This document shows positions 17,357 to 26,452 of a DNA stretch of 64,000 nucleotides, one piece after another. The stretch comes from Symbiobacterium thermophilum. GTDB lineage: Bacteria; Bacillota; Sulfobacillia; DYFQ01. Made by a program: the position numbers and the translations under genes. The notes below the pieces were generated by a model, which was not told the DNA's origin, did not search any database, and saw nothing but the letters and a program-made list of their open reading frames with translations. The stretch is from the NCBI GenBank assembly GCA_020725105.1, contig DYFQ01000002.1, positions 47,531 to 111,530 on the forward strand. The letters run 5' to 3'. The first letter of the stretch is position 1. The number at the start of each line of letters is the position of its first letter.

Positions 17357-18460
17357 TCAGTAGCCACCGCTGCCGCTCCCGGTCAGGACATCGGTGACCA
17401 GGGCGTCGTAGGTCACCTGGGAGGTGATGTAGCCTTTGGCCTTCATCCATTCCAGTACCCGCTCCACGTCGGCCCTGGCCGGAAGCTGGGGCCTGGGAAA
17501 GGGAGTCATGGGGAAGACGCCGGCGATGGCCGCGGGCAGGGCCCCCTTTTCCGTCAACAGCCCCCGGTAGGCGTCGGGGTCGGCGTTGATGTCGTCCACC
17601 GCCCGGGCGTAGGCCCGGAACGTGCGGGCCAGGGCCTCGCCTTTGTCCCTGAGGCTGTCCTCCCGCACCAGGAGCACCGACTGGGAGAGATTGGTCCCGC
17701 GGGTGTCGTCGATGACCCTGACCGCGCCGTTGGCCTCCGCCAGGCTGGCCAGCGGGTCAGGCAGGCCGGCCGCCTTCACCTGGCCGGAGATGAGCGCCTG
17801 GTACCTGGCGGGGATCTGGGCGATGACCACCGTCCGGATCTCGTCCGGCCTGAAACCCTGCGCCAGGAGCAGGTTTTCCACCACGTACTCGATCATGGAG
17901 TTGGTGGAGATGGCCACCTCGACTCCTTTCAGTTGCTCCACCGAGGTGATCCCCGAGTTGGGAGCCGCCAGGACGGCGATGGGCCCTTCCTCCGGGGTCA
18001 TGCCCAGGCTGATGGAAGCGATCTTGACCGGGTGCCCGGCGTTGCGCAGCGACACCGAGGAGACCACGTCGCCCAGGTGACCGTCGATCTGCCCGGCCGT
18101 CAGGGCCGCGTCCCGTTCCACGGCGCTGCGGAAGACCACCAGTTCCACCTGGACGCCGGCCTCGGCGAAGTAACCCCTGGCCTCGGCCACGAAGAAGGGC
18201 AGCGAGTCCACGATGGTCAGCAGCCCAAAGCGCACTTTCGGCGGCGGCCCGGCCGGCTCGGAAGCCCCGCCGGCCGCCGGCGCCGGAGCCCGCCCGCACC
18301 CCGCCAGCAACAATACCAGCGCCGCCGCGGCCAGCCAGACCACCACCGCCGCCGGGCGCCCGGCACCCGTCCCGCGTCCCTCGCCCGCCGTTCGTCCCCT
18401 GCCCACCACTGGTCGCCTCCCGGCCGCCAGACCTGCCGTTCGCCCCGACGCTTCCGTCAT
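17357..18460 (-). CDS. ABC transporter substrate-binding lipoprotein (NMT1/SsuA-like)
   Basis: This 367-aa protein has a long basic head, a hydrophobic segment (about residues 38-54) and a lipobox LLAGC with the lipid-bearing cysteine near residue 55. A type 2 periplasmic-binding fold of the NMT1/THI5/SsuA group follows ([45 protein letters not shown]). It should be anchored outside the membrane and feed the adjacent permease and ATPase. The ligand is unknown. MqnA/MqnD enzymes of menaquinone synthesis have a related fold, but the lipobox and transporter genes show this is a receptor. Confidence 0.9.
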   Translation of the reverse strand: MTEASGRTAGLAAGRRPVVGRGRTAGEGRGTGAGRPAAVVVWLAAAALVLLLAGCGRAPAPAAGGASEPAGPPPKVRFGLLTIVDSLPFFVAEARGYFAEAGVQVELVVFRSAVERDAALTAGQIDGHLGDVVSSVSLRNAGHPVKIASISLGMTPEEGPIAVLAAPNSGITSVEQLKGVEVAISTNSMIEYVVENLLLAQGFRPDEIRTVVIAQIPARYQALISGQVKAAGLPDPLASLAEANGAVRVIDDTRGTNLSQSVLLVREDSLRDKGEALARTFRAYARAVDDINADPDAYRGLLTEKGALPAAIAGVFPMTPFPRPQLPARADVERVLEWMKAKGYITSQVTYDALVTDVLTGSGSGGY

Positions 18461-18507
18461 GCCCCCGATCCCTCCGTTCCCGCTGCTTGCGGCGCCCTCG
18501 CTCCTCG

Positions 18508-19398
18508 CTAGCGCACCGCGTCAATCACACTGACCAGGAAGAACCCGACGCTTATGACCCCGTTGACGTTGAAAAAGGCCACGTCCAGCCGGGACAGGTC
18601 GTCCGGCGACACCAGACTGTGCTCGTAGGCCAGGAGCAACCCCATGAGCGCCACAGCCGCCAGGTAAAAGGAGCCGACCGGGTGCACCGCCGACACCGCC
18701 AGGAACAGGAGCAGGGTGAGCCCGTGGCCCAGCCGGGCGGCGGCGAGGGCGGGCCGCACGCCGAACCTGGCCGGGACGGAATGCAGCCCCTCCCGGCGGT
18801 CGAACTCCACGTCCTGCAGGGCGTAGAGGACGTCGAAGCCGGCCACCCACAGCCCGGTGGCCGCCCCCAGAAGCACCCCGCACCACTCGAACCGGCCGGT
18901 CACGCCGATCCAGGCGCCCAGCGGTCCCAGGGCCTGGGCGAGGCCCAGAAAGGCATGGGCCAGCCACGTCCAGCGCTTGGAGGTGGCGTAGATCACGAAG
19001 GCGACGGGGACCAGGGGAGCGAGCTTGAAGGCCAGGGGATTCAGCCGCCAGGCCGCGTAGAACAGGCCGGCCAGCGACAACGCGGTGAAGAACACCGCTT
19101 CCGGCACCCTGACCGCGCCCCGCTGCAGGGGGCGCCCGGCGGTCCGGGGGTTTCTGCGGTCGATCTCCCGGTCAACCAGCCGGTTGATGGCCATGGCAGC
19201 GCTCCGGCCGGCCACCATGGCCAGGGTGATCCAGCCCAGGGTGGCCGGGTCGGGCCGGCCGCCCGACGCCATGAAGGTGGCCAGGTAGGCAAAGGGCAGC
19301 GCGAACACGGTGTGCTCGAACCTGATCAGCTCGAGCAGCGCCGCCAGCTTTCCGCCGGCCTTTCTCAGCCAGCCCGTCACGCCGCCGTCGCCGGTCAA
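18508..19398 (-). CDS. UbiA-family prenyltransferase (quinone synthesis)
   Basis: This 296-aa protein has about eight membrane helices and the two Asp-rich metal-diphosphate motifs: NRLVDREIDRRNPRT near residue 72 and YALQDVEFDRREGLHS near 192. It attaches a polyprenyl chain to an aromatic acid. The N-R-x-x-D spelling of motif 1 is typical of MqnP-like and 4-hydroxybenzoate-type enzymes. The start TTG 19398 follows the ubiD stop by one base, with GGAG about 13 bases upstream; GTG 19380 is an alternative. Adjacent ubiD, ubiX and ubiE support a late menaquinone role. Confidence 0.92.
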   Translation of the reverse strand: MTGDGGVTGWLRKAGGKLAALLELIRFEHTVFALPFAYLATFMASGGRPDPATLGWITLAMVAGRSAAMAINRLVDREIDRRNPRTAGRPLQRGAVRVPEAVFFTALSLAGLFYAAWRLNPLAFKLAPLVPVAFVIYATSKRWTWLAHAFLGLAQALGPLGAWIGVTGRFEWCGVLLGAATGLWVAGFDVLYALQDVEFDRREGLHSVPARFGVRPALAAARLGHGLTLLLFLAVSAVHPVGSFYLAAVALMGLLLAYEHSLVSPDDLSRLDVAFFNVNGVISVGFFLVSVIDAVR

Positions 19399-19399
19399 C

Positions 19400-20851
19400 C
19401 TAGAATCCGTACTCCTTCCATCGTCTCGTGACCAGGTCCCGGACGTCGTCCGTCATCACCTGGGCCTCCGGCCAGCCGCGGGGCTGCCCTTCCTCCGGCC
19501 ACTTCCTGGTGGCGTCGATGCCCATCTTCCCACCGTAGCGGCGGACCGGCGTGGCGTGATCCAGGTCGTCCACGGGTCCCCTGGTGATCTCCACGTCACG
19601 CTGGGCGTCGATGTGGTTCAGCACGGTGAAGGCCACCTCGGAGAGGTCTTGGACGTTCACGTCGTGGTCCACCACCACGATGAGCCGGGTGAACATGAGC
19701 TGGCCCATCCCCCACAGGGCGTGCATCACCTTGCGGGCGTGGCCGGGGTAGGTCTTCTTGATGGCCACCACGACGCAGTTGTGAAAGACCCCTTCCACCG
19801 GGAAGTTGTAGTCGACGATCTCGGGCAACTGAAGCTGGATCAGGGGCAGGAAGATCCGCTCGGTGGCCTTGCCCATGAAGGTATCCTCCATGGGCGGCCG
19901 GCCCACCACGATGGTGGGGTAGATGGGGTCCCGGCGCCTGGTGAGGCAGGTCAGGTGAAACACCGGGTAGTCCGCGGCCTCCGAGTAAAAGCCGGTGTGG
20001 TCGCCGAAAGGCCCCTCCCGGCGGAACTCGTCGAGCCTGACGTAGCCCTCCAGGACGAACTCGGCGTGGGCGGGAACCTCCAGATCCACCGTCTTGCACC
20101 TGACCAGTTCCACCGGCGCGCGCCGCAGGAAGCCGGCGAAGAAGAACTCGTCCACGTCGCGGGGCAGCGGCGCGGTGGCCGCGTAGATGGTGGCCGGGTC
20201 GGCGCCCAGGGCCACCGCCACCTCCAGCCGGTCGGCCGGCCCGCCCCCCTCCTCCCTGGCCCGCAGGAAGTGGTAGGACCCGTCCTTGTGCAGGTGCCAG
20301 TGCATCCCGGTGGTCCGGTCGTCGTACACCTGCATCCGGTACATCCCCACGTTGCGCCTGCCGGTCCGGGGGTCCCTGGTGATCACCAGGGGCAGGGTGA
20401 TGAACCGCCCCCCGTCCTTCGGCCAGCACTTGAGGACCGGCAACGAGGCCAGGGACGGCGGTTCCTCGACCACGTCCTGGCAGGGGCCGTGCCGCACCGT
20501 GCGGGGGAAGTAGCCGGCCACCTCGGCCAGCCGCGGCAGGGCGGCCAGCTTGTCCATGAGCCCGCTCAGGCTGGGCGGGGTCACCAGTTCCCTGAGCCGC
20601 TGCCCGATGGCGTCCAGGGATTCGGTTTCCAGGGCCAGCCGCATCCGCTCCTCCGAGCCGAACAGGTTCAGCACCACGGGGTACGGCGAGCCTTTCACCC
20701 GCTCGAACCAGAGGGCCGGTCCCCCGGCCTTGACGGTGCGGTCCGCGATCTCGGTAATCTCCAGTTCCGGGTCGACCTCGGCCCGGACGCGCTTGAGGAC
20801 TCCCCCGGTCTCGAGCGTCCTGAGAAAGTCCCGCAAGTCCCGGTACGCCAT
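19400..20851 (-). CDS. ubiD: UbiD-family prenyl-FMN-dependent decarboxylase
   Basis: This 483-aa protein has normal UbiD length and hallmark segments: DLRDFLRTLE at the start, PALWFERVKG, GRRNVGMYRMQVYDD, the active-site block EFRREGPFGDHTGFY near residue 275, and GRPPMEDTFMGKATER. UbiD enzymes remove the carboxyl group from aromatic or unsaturated acids with prenylated FMN made by UbiX. It is the first gene of the ubiD-ubiA-ABC-ubiX-tetR-ubiE run, so it probably decarboxylates the prenylated menaquinone precursor (MqnL-like, inference). The start is ATG 20851. Confidence 0.94.
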   Translation of the reverse strand: MAYRDLRDFLRTLETGGVLKRVRAEVDPELEITEIADRTVKAGGPALWFERVKGSPYPVVLNLFGSEERMRLALETESLDAIGQRLRELVTPPSLSGLMDKLAALPRLAEVAGYFPRTVRHGPCQDVVEEPPSLASLPVLKCWPKDGGRFITLPLVITRDPRTGRRNVGMYRMQVYDDRTTGMHWHLHKDGSYHFLRAREEGGGPADRLEVAVALGADPATIYAATAPLPRDVDEFFFAGFLRRAPVELVRCKTVDLEVPAHAEFVLEGYVRLDEFRREGPFGDHTGFYSEAADYPVFHLTCLTRRRDPIYPTIVVGRPPMEDTFMGKATERIFLPLIQLQLPEIVDYNFPVEGVFHNCVVVAIKKTYPGHARKVMHALWGMGQLMFTRLIVVVDHDVNVQDLSEVAFTVLNHIDAQRDVEITRGPVDDLDHATPVRRYGGKMGIDATRKWPEEGQPRGWPEAQVMTDDVRDLVTRRWKEYGF

Positions 20852-21044
20852 TTCCCCGACCCCTTCGCCCTGCCGGATGGTGCCCGTCGGCCAGACCGAC
20901 GCGTCAGTCTACACTTCAACGCAACGCCGGGAATTCCTGCCTGACCCGGCAGGTCCCGCTGCCCGGCGCACGCCGGATCCCCGCCACCGCCCGGCCCGGC
21001 AGGGAAACGTCCACCAGGGGGCGAAGGGTGCGCCTGGTGTCCGT

Positions 21045-21056
21045 GCAACCGTTTGC
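21045..21056. promoter_or_regulatory. LacI/GalR-type operator upstream of lacI-like gene
   Basis: GCAACCGTTTGC is palindromic at 10 of 12 positions around a central CG, matching the GCAA-x-CG-x-TTGC form bound by LacI/GalR regulators. It lies 54 bases before the start of a LacI-family gene, which suggests autoregulation. Confidence 0.55.
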
Positions 21057-21109
21057 CTTCGGGCCGCGCTCGGTACCCCGGGCGCGGCGGGCCGAAAGGA
21101 TGATCGCCG

Positions 21110-22171
21110 GTGCCGGCGGGCCAACCGGACGCGCCCGGCGGCGCGGAGGGGCGCGCCACCATCCGGGACGTGGCCAGACGGGCGGGCGTCTCGGCCGCCA
21201 CCGTCTCGCGGGCCCTGGGGGGAGATCCAAGGATCAGCCAGCCGACGGTGGAGCGGGTACGCCGGGCGGCCCGGGACTTGCGCTACGTCCCCGACGCCAC
21301 GGCCCGTAGCCTGGCCCGGGGCCGGACCTGGACGGTGGCGCTGGTGCTCAGCAGGTGGCCCGGGCCGGGCGAGGAGGCCTGGTGGTTGCCCGGCCTGATC
21401 CAGGGCTTCACCGCCGCCGCCCAGGCCGCGGGCTACGTGACCCTGCTGGCCGCCGGGTCCGGCGGGCTGACGGGGCGCCACCAGTTGCTGCAGCTACTGC
21501 GGGAGCGGCGGGTGGACGGCGCGGCCGTCGTCACCGGCCAGGGCTACGACCGGCTTCTGGAAGAACTTGCCGGCCGCGGCCTGCCGCTGGTGGCCATCGG
21601 CCGGCTCTACCCGGCCGCGCCCGTGGCGTGGCTGGCCCCCGACGACGTGACCGCCGGCCGCCTGGCCACGGAGCACCTGGTCGGCCTGGGCCACCGGCGG
21701 ATCGCGCTGGTGGCCGGGCCCGGCGAACTGGCGGCTACGGTGGATCGGAGCCTGGGCTACTGGACCGCCCTGGAACAGGCCGGTCTGGAAACGGGCCCGG
21801 TGTCGGCGGCCGAGGGCTACCAGGCGGCCGCGCGACTGGTGGATGCCCACCCGCCCCCGACGGCGTTCGTGGTGGCTCACGACCTGATGGCCGTGGGGGT
21901 GCTGCAGTGTCTGGCCGAGCGCGGCCTGGCCGTGCCCCGGCAGGCGGCCGTGGTCTGCCTGGAAGACGGTCCCCTCGCCCCGGCCCTGCGGCCGCCGCTG
22001 ACGGCGGTGCGCGCGCCGTGGGAGGAACTGGGCGGGCGCAGCTTCCGCCGGCTGGCGGGCAGCCTGGGCGCCGGCGGCGAGGACGGGGGCGTCACCGGCG
22101 GCGCCCTGTCGCCACCGGAGCTGGTGGTCAGAGGATCGTGCGGGCCACCGCCGGACAGGGGTCGCGCCTGA
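21110..22171 (+). CDS. LacI-family transcriptional regulator
   Basis: This 353-aa protein has the LacI N-terminal helix-turn-helix TIRDVARRAGVSAATVSRAL (residues 17-36), the hinge region RYVPDATARSLARG, and a type 1 periplasmic-binding-like effector domain (about 70-335) with GHRRIALVAGP and AFVVAHDLMAVGVLQ. It binds DNA as a dimer and usually responds to a sugar. The start GTG 21110 has GAAAGGA upstream. It is convergent with, and only 4 bases from, a glycoside-hydrolase-like gene. A LacI-type palindrome lies just upstream of it. Confidence 0.94.
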   Translation: MPAGQPDAPGGAEGRATIRDVARRAGVSAATVSRALGGDPRISQPTVERVRRAARDLRYVPDATARSLARGRTWTVALVLSRWPGPGEEAWWLPGLIQGFTAAAQAAGYVTLLAAGSGGLTGRHQLLQLLRERRVDGAAVVTGQGYDRLLEELAGRGLPLVAIGRLYPAAPVAWLAPDDVTAGRLATEHLVGLGHRRIALVAGPGELAATVDRSLGYWTALEQAGLETGPVSAAEGYQAAARLVDAHPPPTAFVVAHDLMAVGVLQCLAERGLAVPRQAAVVCLEDGPLAPALRPPLTAVRAPWEELGGRSFRRLAGSLGAGGEDGGVTGGALSPPELVVRGSCGPPPDRGRA

Positions 22172-22175
22172 CGGC

Positions 22176-23543
22176 TCAGCCGCCGCCCGGGAACAGCCGC
22201 CGCAGGACGGGCTCGTAGTCCCGGAGCTCCGGCCACGTGTCAGACGCCGGGGCACCCAGCCGGCGCAGTACCTGGTACTGCTCCCGGCGCCAGGCCGGCA
22301 GCGGCCGCAGGACGATCCCCTGCGCCCCCGCGGCACGGACCGCGTCCACCAGAGCCTCGAGCCGGTCCGGTTCCAAGGGCGCCTCCGGAGCCGTCTCGAG
22401 CCCCACGATCACCGCCGCCGTCCGCACGGTCCGGCGCCGGCTCCTGTGCTCGGCGGCCACCTGGCCCGCCCAGTCCACGAGGGCCTCGGTGTAGGCCCGC
22501 AGTTCTTCCGGCGCCCAGCCGGCCGCGGCCACGGGCACGATGGCGTCCACCAGACCTTCCCGGACCCACCCGCGCCAGTCCTGACCAAAGACCCGGTAGG
22601 CGGCGTCGGGGTCGGCCTCCACCGTCACCGTGAGCGCCAGTCCCGGATGCCGCCGATCCAGGAATTCCCGCACCCGGCGCAGCAACCCGGTGACCTGCCC
22701 GGCCCGGAAGGCCTGCCATTCGGGCCCGTGCCGGGTCAGGACGGCCGCCGCCCGGACGGCAACCGTGTCCCCGGGCACCTGGTAGCCCCGCTCGTCCAGG
22801 AACCGGTCCAGACAGGCTTCGGCGTAGTCGAAGTCCTCCCCCGGCAGCCGGAGGTAGTCCAGGTGGATCCCCTGGACGCCCGGGTAACGGCCGAGCGCCT
22901 CCTCCACCACCCGGACGAGGAAGTCGGCCGTCTCCGAGAGGCAGAAGGTCTGCCAGAGGGCCGCGCTGCCGGTGACCGCCCCGCCGGCCGCGCCGGCGAG
23001 GGTGCCGGCGCCCAGCCGGTTCACCATGTCCCGTTCGGGCCGGTCCCGCAACCGGGGAGCCGTCCAGGGGTCGTCCGGGCGGCCGGCGTAACCGACCACG
23101 AAGTACAGGTAGACGTCGACGTCCAGGCGGCGGGCCTCGGCGAGGGCGGCGTCCAGGGGACTCCACTCCCCCCACAGGGCCCTGGTGTCGGGCAAGACCT
23201 CCGAGGGCCAGGCCACGCGGCCCTGGGCGTAAGCCAGGGGGAACCAGCTGTTGAGCCCGGCCCCGCGTAGCCACCCGACCTCTCGGGCCGGGGCCCCGGA
23301 GTCCCGGTAGGCGGCGGCGTAGAAGGGCTTGAACTCAGGAAGGGGCCAGGCGCCCCGGACCTCCTGTCGCCGGGCGACGGCGGTCACCAGGGTCGGGCCG
23401 GTGACCGGCCGCAAGAGCCACCAGGCGACGCCCGCGCCGCCCAGGACCAGGAGCGCCCAGGCCACCCGGCGGCCGGCGCCGGGGCGCTCAGGCCGCGGGA
23501 TCACCCGCCGCCCACCCGCCGCCGGCGCGGGCGCCGGGATCAT
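22176..23543 (-). CDS. Membrane-anchored glycosyl-hydrolase-like protein (GHL10 / DUF187 type)
   Basis: This 455-aa protein has a short cytoplasmic head, one membrane helix at about residues 28-45, and an extracytoplasmic TIM-barrel-like domain. Key segments are GWLRGAGLNSWFPLAYAQGRV, VDVYLYFVVGYAG, GVQGIHLDYLRLPG near residue 230, a WRGWVREGLVDAIVP block and QGIVLRPL. The HLDYLRxP pattern is characteristic of GHL10/YngK-like proteins, thought to act on polysaccharide or peptidoglycan-linked glycans. The start is ATG 23543. The frame is open much further upstream, but only as a shadow of the divergent transporter gene. Confidence 0.8.
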   Translation of the reverse strand: MIPAPAPAAGGRRVIPRPERPGAGRRVAWALLVLGGAGVAWWLLRPVTGPTLVTAVARRQEVRGAWPLPEFKPFYAAAYRDSGAPAREVGWLRGAGLNSWFPLAYAQGRVAWPSEVLPDTRALWGEWSPLDAALAEARRLDVDVYLYFVVGYAGRPDDPWTAPRLRDRPERDMVNRLGAGTLAGAAGGAVTGSAALWQTFCLSETADFLVRVVEEALGRYPGVQGIHLDYLRLPGEDFDYAEACLDRFLDERGYQVPGDTVAVRAAAVLTRHGPEWQAFRAGQVTGLLRRVREFLDRRHPGLALTVTVEADPDAAYRVFGQDWRGWVREGLVDAIVPVAAAGWAPEELRAYTEALVDWAGQVAAEHRSRRRTVRTAAVIVGLETAPEAPLEPDRLEALVDAVRAAGAQGIVLRPLPAWRREQYQVLRRLGAPASDTWPELRDYEPVLRRLFPGGG

Positions 23544-23597
23544 GGCGCGCCCGCCGCAGGTCCGCGCGGGCGGGTCGCGAAGTCCCAGGTGGGAGAG

Positions 23598-24827
23598 ATG
23601 AGCCCGCCGATGGAGCGCGTCTGGCACCGCGACTTCAACCTGGCGTTCGCTGGAAACACGGCGTTCTTTCTGAGCCTCCTCGCTTTTGTCCCGACCCTGC
23701 CGCTTTACGTCACCGAACTGGGTGGCGGGGAGACGGCCGTGGGACTGGTGGTGGGCGCCTTCCCGCTGGCGGCCATCGCCGTCCGGACCTTCGCGGGGCC
23801 CGCGGCCGACCGCTGGGGGCGCCGCCCGGCCATGGTGCTGGGCTCGACCATCTTCGTGGCGGCGGCCCTCGGCTATCTTTTGGCCCGCTCCATCCCGGTC
23901 CTCCTGGCGGTCCGCGTCTTCCACGCCGCCGGGATCGCGTTCTTCGGTACGGCGGCTGCCGCCTATGCCGCCGACGTCTCGCCGCCCGGCCGCCGCGGCG
24001 AGGCCCTCAGCCTGTTCGGTATGTCCAGCAACGTGGCGCTGGCTGCCAGCCCCATCATCGCCCTGGCCCTGTACCGGTGGTCCGGCATTGGCGCGGTGGC
24101 TCTGGGAGCGGCCGCCGCCGCAGGGGTGGCGCTGGGGACCACCCTGGCCCTGCGGGAGGGGCGGGCCGGGGCCACCGCCCCGTTCCGGTCCGGGCCGGCA
24201 GGCGACGGGCGGCTGCCGGTGGTCCTGTTCCACCCGCGCTGTCTCTGGCCCGCCCTGGCCATCTTCGGTTACGCCCTGACCTTCACCGCCCTGCTGGCCT
24301 TTCTTCCCCTGTTCGCCGAAGCCCGGAACATTGCCAACCCCGGCTGGTTCTTCACCGCCTACTCGGGGGCGGTCATCGGCGCCCGGCTCTTCGCCGGCCG
24401 GCTGGCCGACCGCCTGGGCCGGCTGGCCGTCATCCTCCCCGGCTTCGGCCTGGTGGCGGGCGGACTGGCCCTCCTGTCGGTCACCGGCGACCTGGCGTGG
24501 CTGGTGCTGGCGGCCCTCGTTTACGGGCTCGGCGGCGGCCTCGTGTTCCCCGGCGTGCTGACCCTGGCCGTCGACCTGGTGCCCGCCGCCGAGCGGGGCG
24601 CGGCCATGGCCACCTTTTACAACGCCTTCGAACTGGGACTGAGCCTGGGCGCGGTGGGCGCCGGCGCCTGGGTGGAGCGCTTCGGCCTTGCAGCGCTGTA
24701 CCCGGCCCTGGCCGCCGTCGCGCTGCTCATCACCGGCCTCGTCTGGTGGCGGAGCCGGCGGTTGCCGGCGCTGGTTCCAGCGCCTGGGCGGGCTTGCGGC
24801 GGCGGGGCCGGAGCGCCGCCCCGGTGA
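23598..24827 (+). CDS. Major facilitator superfamily (MFS) transporter
   Basis: This protein of about 409 aa has 12 predicted membrane helices. The MFS loop 2-3 signature appears as GPAADRWGRRPAMVLG near residue 70, and a second copy in the C-half reads AGRLADRLGRLAVILPG. The N-terminus ERVWHRDFNLAFAGN resembles drug/proton antiporters. ATG 23598 is the assumed start; ATG 23610 and GTG 23589 are also possible, all near an AGGTGGGAG site. It is divergent from the glycosidase-like gene, 54 bases apart. The substrate is unknown. Confidence 0.9.
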   Translation: MSPPMERVWHRDFNLAFAGNTAFFLSLLAFVPTLPLYVTELGGGETAVGLVVGAFPLAAIAVRTFAGPAADRWGRRPAMVLGSTIFVAAALGYLLARSIPVLLAVRVFHAAGIAFFGTAAAAYAADVSPPGRRGEALSLFGMSSNVALAASPIIALALYRWSGIGAVALGAAAAAGVALGTTLALREGRAGATAPFRSGPAGDGRLPVVLFHPRCLWPALAIFGYALTFTALLAFLPLFAEARNIANPGWFFTAYSGAVIGARLFAGRLADRLGRLAVILPGFGLVAGGLALLSVTGDLAWLVLAALVYGLGGGLVFPGVLTLAVDLVPAAERGAAMATFYNAFELGLSLGAVGAGAWVERFGLAALYPALAAVALLITGLVWWRSRRLPALVPAPGRACGGGAGAPPR

Positions 24828-24933
24828 TCGCGCCCCGCTCCTGGAACGTGTGGTGGGCTCGGGGCGCGCGGCGGCCCGGCGAAGGTAGCGGGCGCCGGTG
24901 GCGACTTGTCGGCGGCGGAAGGAGGGACTACCG

Positions 24934-25536
24934 GTGGGCGGGGACGAGCGGGAGTACCGGCGCGACCTCAGCCACACCACGTGGGAGGAGATCTTCCGGC
25001 GCCAGTCGCTCCGCCACGACCTGGCCGAGGGCTGGCTCGACCGGCTGGCGGTCGGGCCCGGAACTCACCTGGCCGACCTGGGGTGCGGCCCGGGGTACGT
25101 GTCGTTGCTGGCGGCCCGGCGCGTGGGTCCCACGGGCCGCGTGCTGGCCGTCGACCGCTCGCCCGACGCTCTGGCCTTCTTGCGGGCCAGGCTGGCCGAA
25201 GCCGGCCTGACGCAGGTCCGGCCCATCCTGGCCGACCTGTCCCGGCTGGACCTCCGCGCCGAGCGGGTGGACGCGGCACTGCTCTGCTACGTGCTCCACC
25301 ACCTCGAGGAACCCGGCGAAGCCGTGCTGCGGCGGCTCTTCGCCGGCCTGCCCGCCGGCGTCCGGCTGGTGGTCGCCGAGTTCGACCCGGGCGGGGAGCG
25401 GGCCTTCGGCCCGCCGCTGGACCGTCGCCTGGCCCCCGACGACCTGGCCGCCTGGCTCGGGGGGGCCGGTTACCGGGTTCTGGACCGCTGGCAGGAAACC
25501 AGGGAACAGTACGCCCTGCTGGTCCTGAGACCGTGA
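24934..25536 (+). CDS. SAM-dependent class I methyltransferase
   Basis: This 200-aa protein has the SAM-binding motif ADLGCGPGYVSLLAARRVG near residue 45, the acidic ribose-binding VLAVDRSPDAL near 68, and the post-I LLCYVLHHLEEPGEAVLRRL block near 112. These are typical of methyltransferase domain 11/25 proteins. GTG 24934 is chosen for the GGAGGG site 8 bases upstream. The target cannot be predicted. It follows the MFS gene by about 106 bases and is convergent with sucD. Confidence 0.88.
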   Translation: MGGDEREYRRDLSHTTWEEIFRRQSLRHDLAEGWLDRLAVGPGTHLADLGCGPGYVSLLAARRVGPTGRVLAVDRSPDALAFLRARLAEAGLTQVRPILADLSRLDLRAERVDAALLCYVLHHLEEPGEAVLRRLFAGLPAGVRLVVAEFDPGGERAFGPPLDRRLAPDDLAAWLGGAGYRVLDRWQETREQYALLVLRP

Positions 25537-25573
25537 GCCCCTACCCCCGCGTCGCATAGCCACCGCCCAATCG

Positions 25574-26452
25574 TCAGCCGGCGGCCTGACCCAGCGCCTC
25601 GCGGACGAGGTCCGGCACCTCCCAGGGAAACCCGGCCACGCGGGCGCCGCCGGCGGTGAGCGCCTTGACCTTGGACTCGAAGGTCCCCCGGCCCCGCTCG
25701 ATGATGGCGCCGGCGTGGCCCATCCGCTTGCCCGGGGGCGCCGACTTGCCGGCGAGATACGCCACCACCGGCTTGGTCATGCCTTTGATGAACTCGGCGG
25801 CCTCCTCCTCGGCGGTGCCCCCGATCTCGCCCACCAGCACCACGGCCCGGGTCTCCTCGTCCCGCTCGAGCTGCTTCAGAACGTCCACGAAGCCCAGTCC
25901 CACCACGCGGTCGCCGCCCATGCCCACCACGGTGGACTGGCCGAGCCCGGCCCCGCTCAGGTTGGCCGCTATCTCGTAGGAGAGGGTCCCCGACCGGGCG
26001 ACAATCCCCACGGGGCCTGGTCTGTAGATGGGGTTGGGCATGATCCCCAGCTTGGACTTGCCCGGCGAGATGACGCCGAAGGTGTTGGGGCCCACGATCG
26101 TCGCGCCCCGGGACCGACCGAAGGCCATCACCTGCATGGCGTCGTGAACGGGGATGTGCTCGGTGATGATGACCACCACCCTGAGCCCGGCATCGATGGC
26201 CTCGAAGGCGGCGTCCCGGGCGAAGGGCGCCGGCACGAAGATCGCCGACGCGTTGGCGCCGTGCTTCTCCACGGCCTCCTCCACCGTCTCGTAGACCGGC
26301 ACCCCGTGGACTTCCTCGCCGCCCTTGCCGGGGGTGACCCCGGCCACCACCCGGGTGCCGTAGTCCAGCATCTGGCGGGCGTGGAAGGCACCCTGGTGCC
26401 CGGTGATCCCCTGCACCACCACGCGGGTCTTCTCGTCGACCAGAATCGCCAC
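25574..26452 (-). CDS. sucD: Succinate-CoA ligase (ADP/GDP-forming), alpha subunit
   Basis: This 292-aa protein has the CoA-binding Rossmann domain at the N-terminus (VVVQGITGHQGAFHARQML), GPNTFGVISPGKSKLGIMP, and the active-site HAGAIIERGRGTFESK block near residue 245, whose histidine is phosphorylated. With SucC it converts succinyl-CoA to succinate with formation of ATP or GTP. The start GTG 26452 directly follows the sucC TAG. With methylmalonyl-CoA mutase and the TCA genes in this window it can link propionate and succinate metabolism. Confidence 0.97.
   Translation of the reverse strand: MAILVDEKTRVVVQGITGHQGAFHARQMLDYGTRVVAGVTPGKGGEEVHGVPVYETVEEAVEKHGANASAIFVPAPFARDAAFEAIDAGLRVVVIITEHIPVHDAMQVMAFGRSRGATIVGPNTFGVISPGKSKLGIMPNPIYRPGPVGIVARSGTLSYEIAANLSGAGLGQSTVVGMGGDRVVGLGFVDVLKQLERDEETRAVVLVGEIGGTAEEEAAEFIKGMTKPVVAYLAGKSAPPGKRMGHAGAIIERGRGTFESKVKALTAGGARVAGFPWEVPDLVREALGQAAG

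Noticed and set aside
23544-24980. N-terminal extension of the glycosidase-like frame to about 934 residues
   Set aside because: The added part is antisense to the MFS transporter, which has clear membrane helices and motifs. The true gene begins at 23543.
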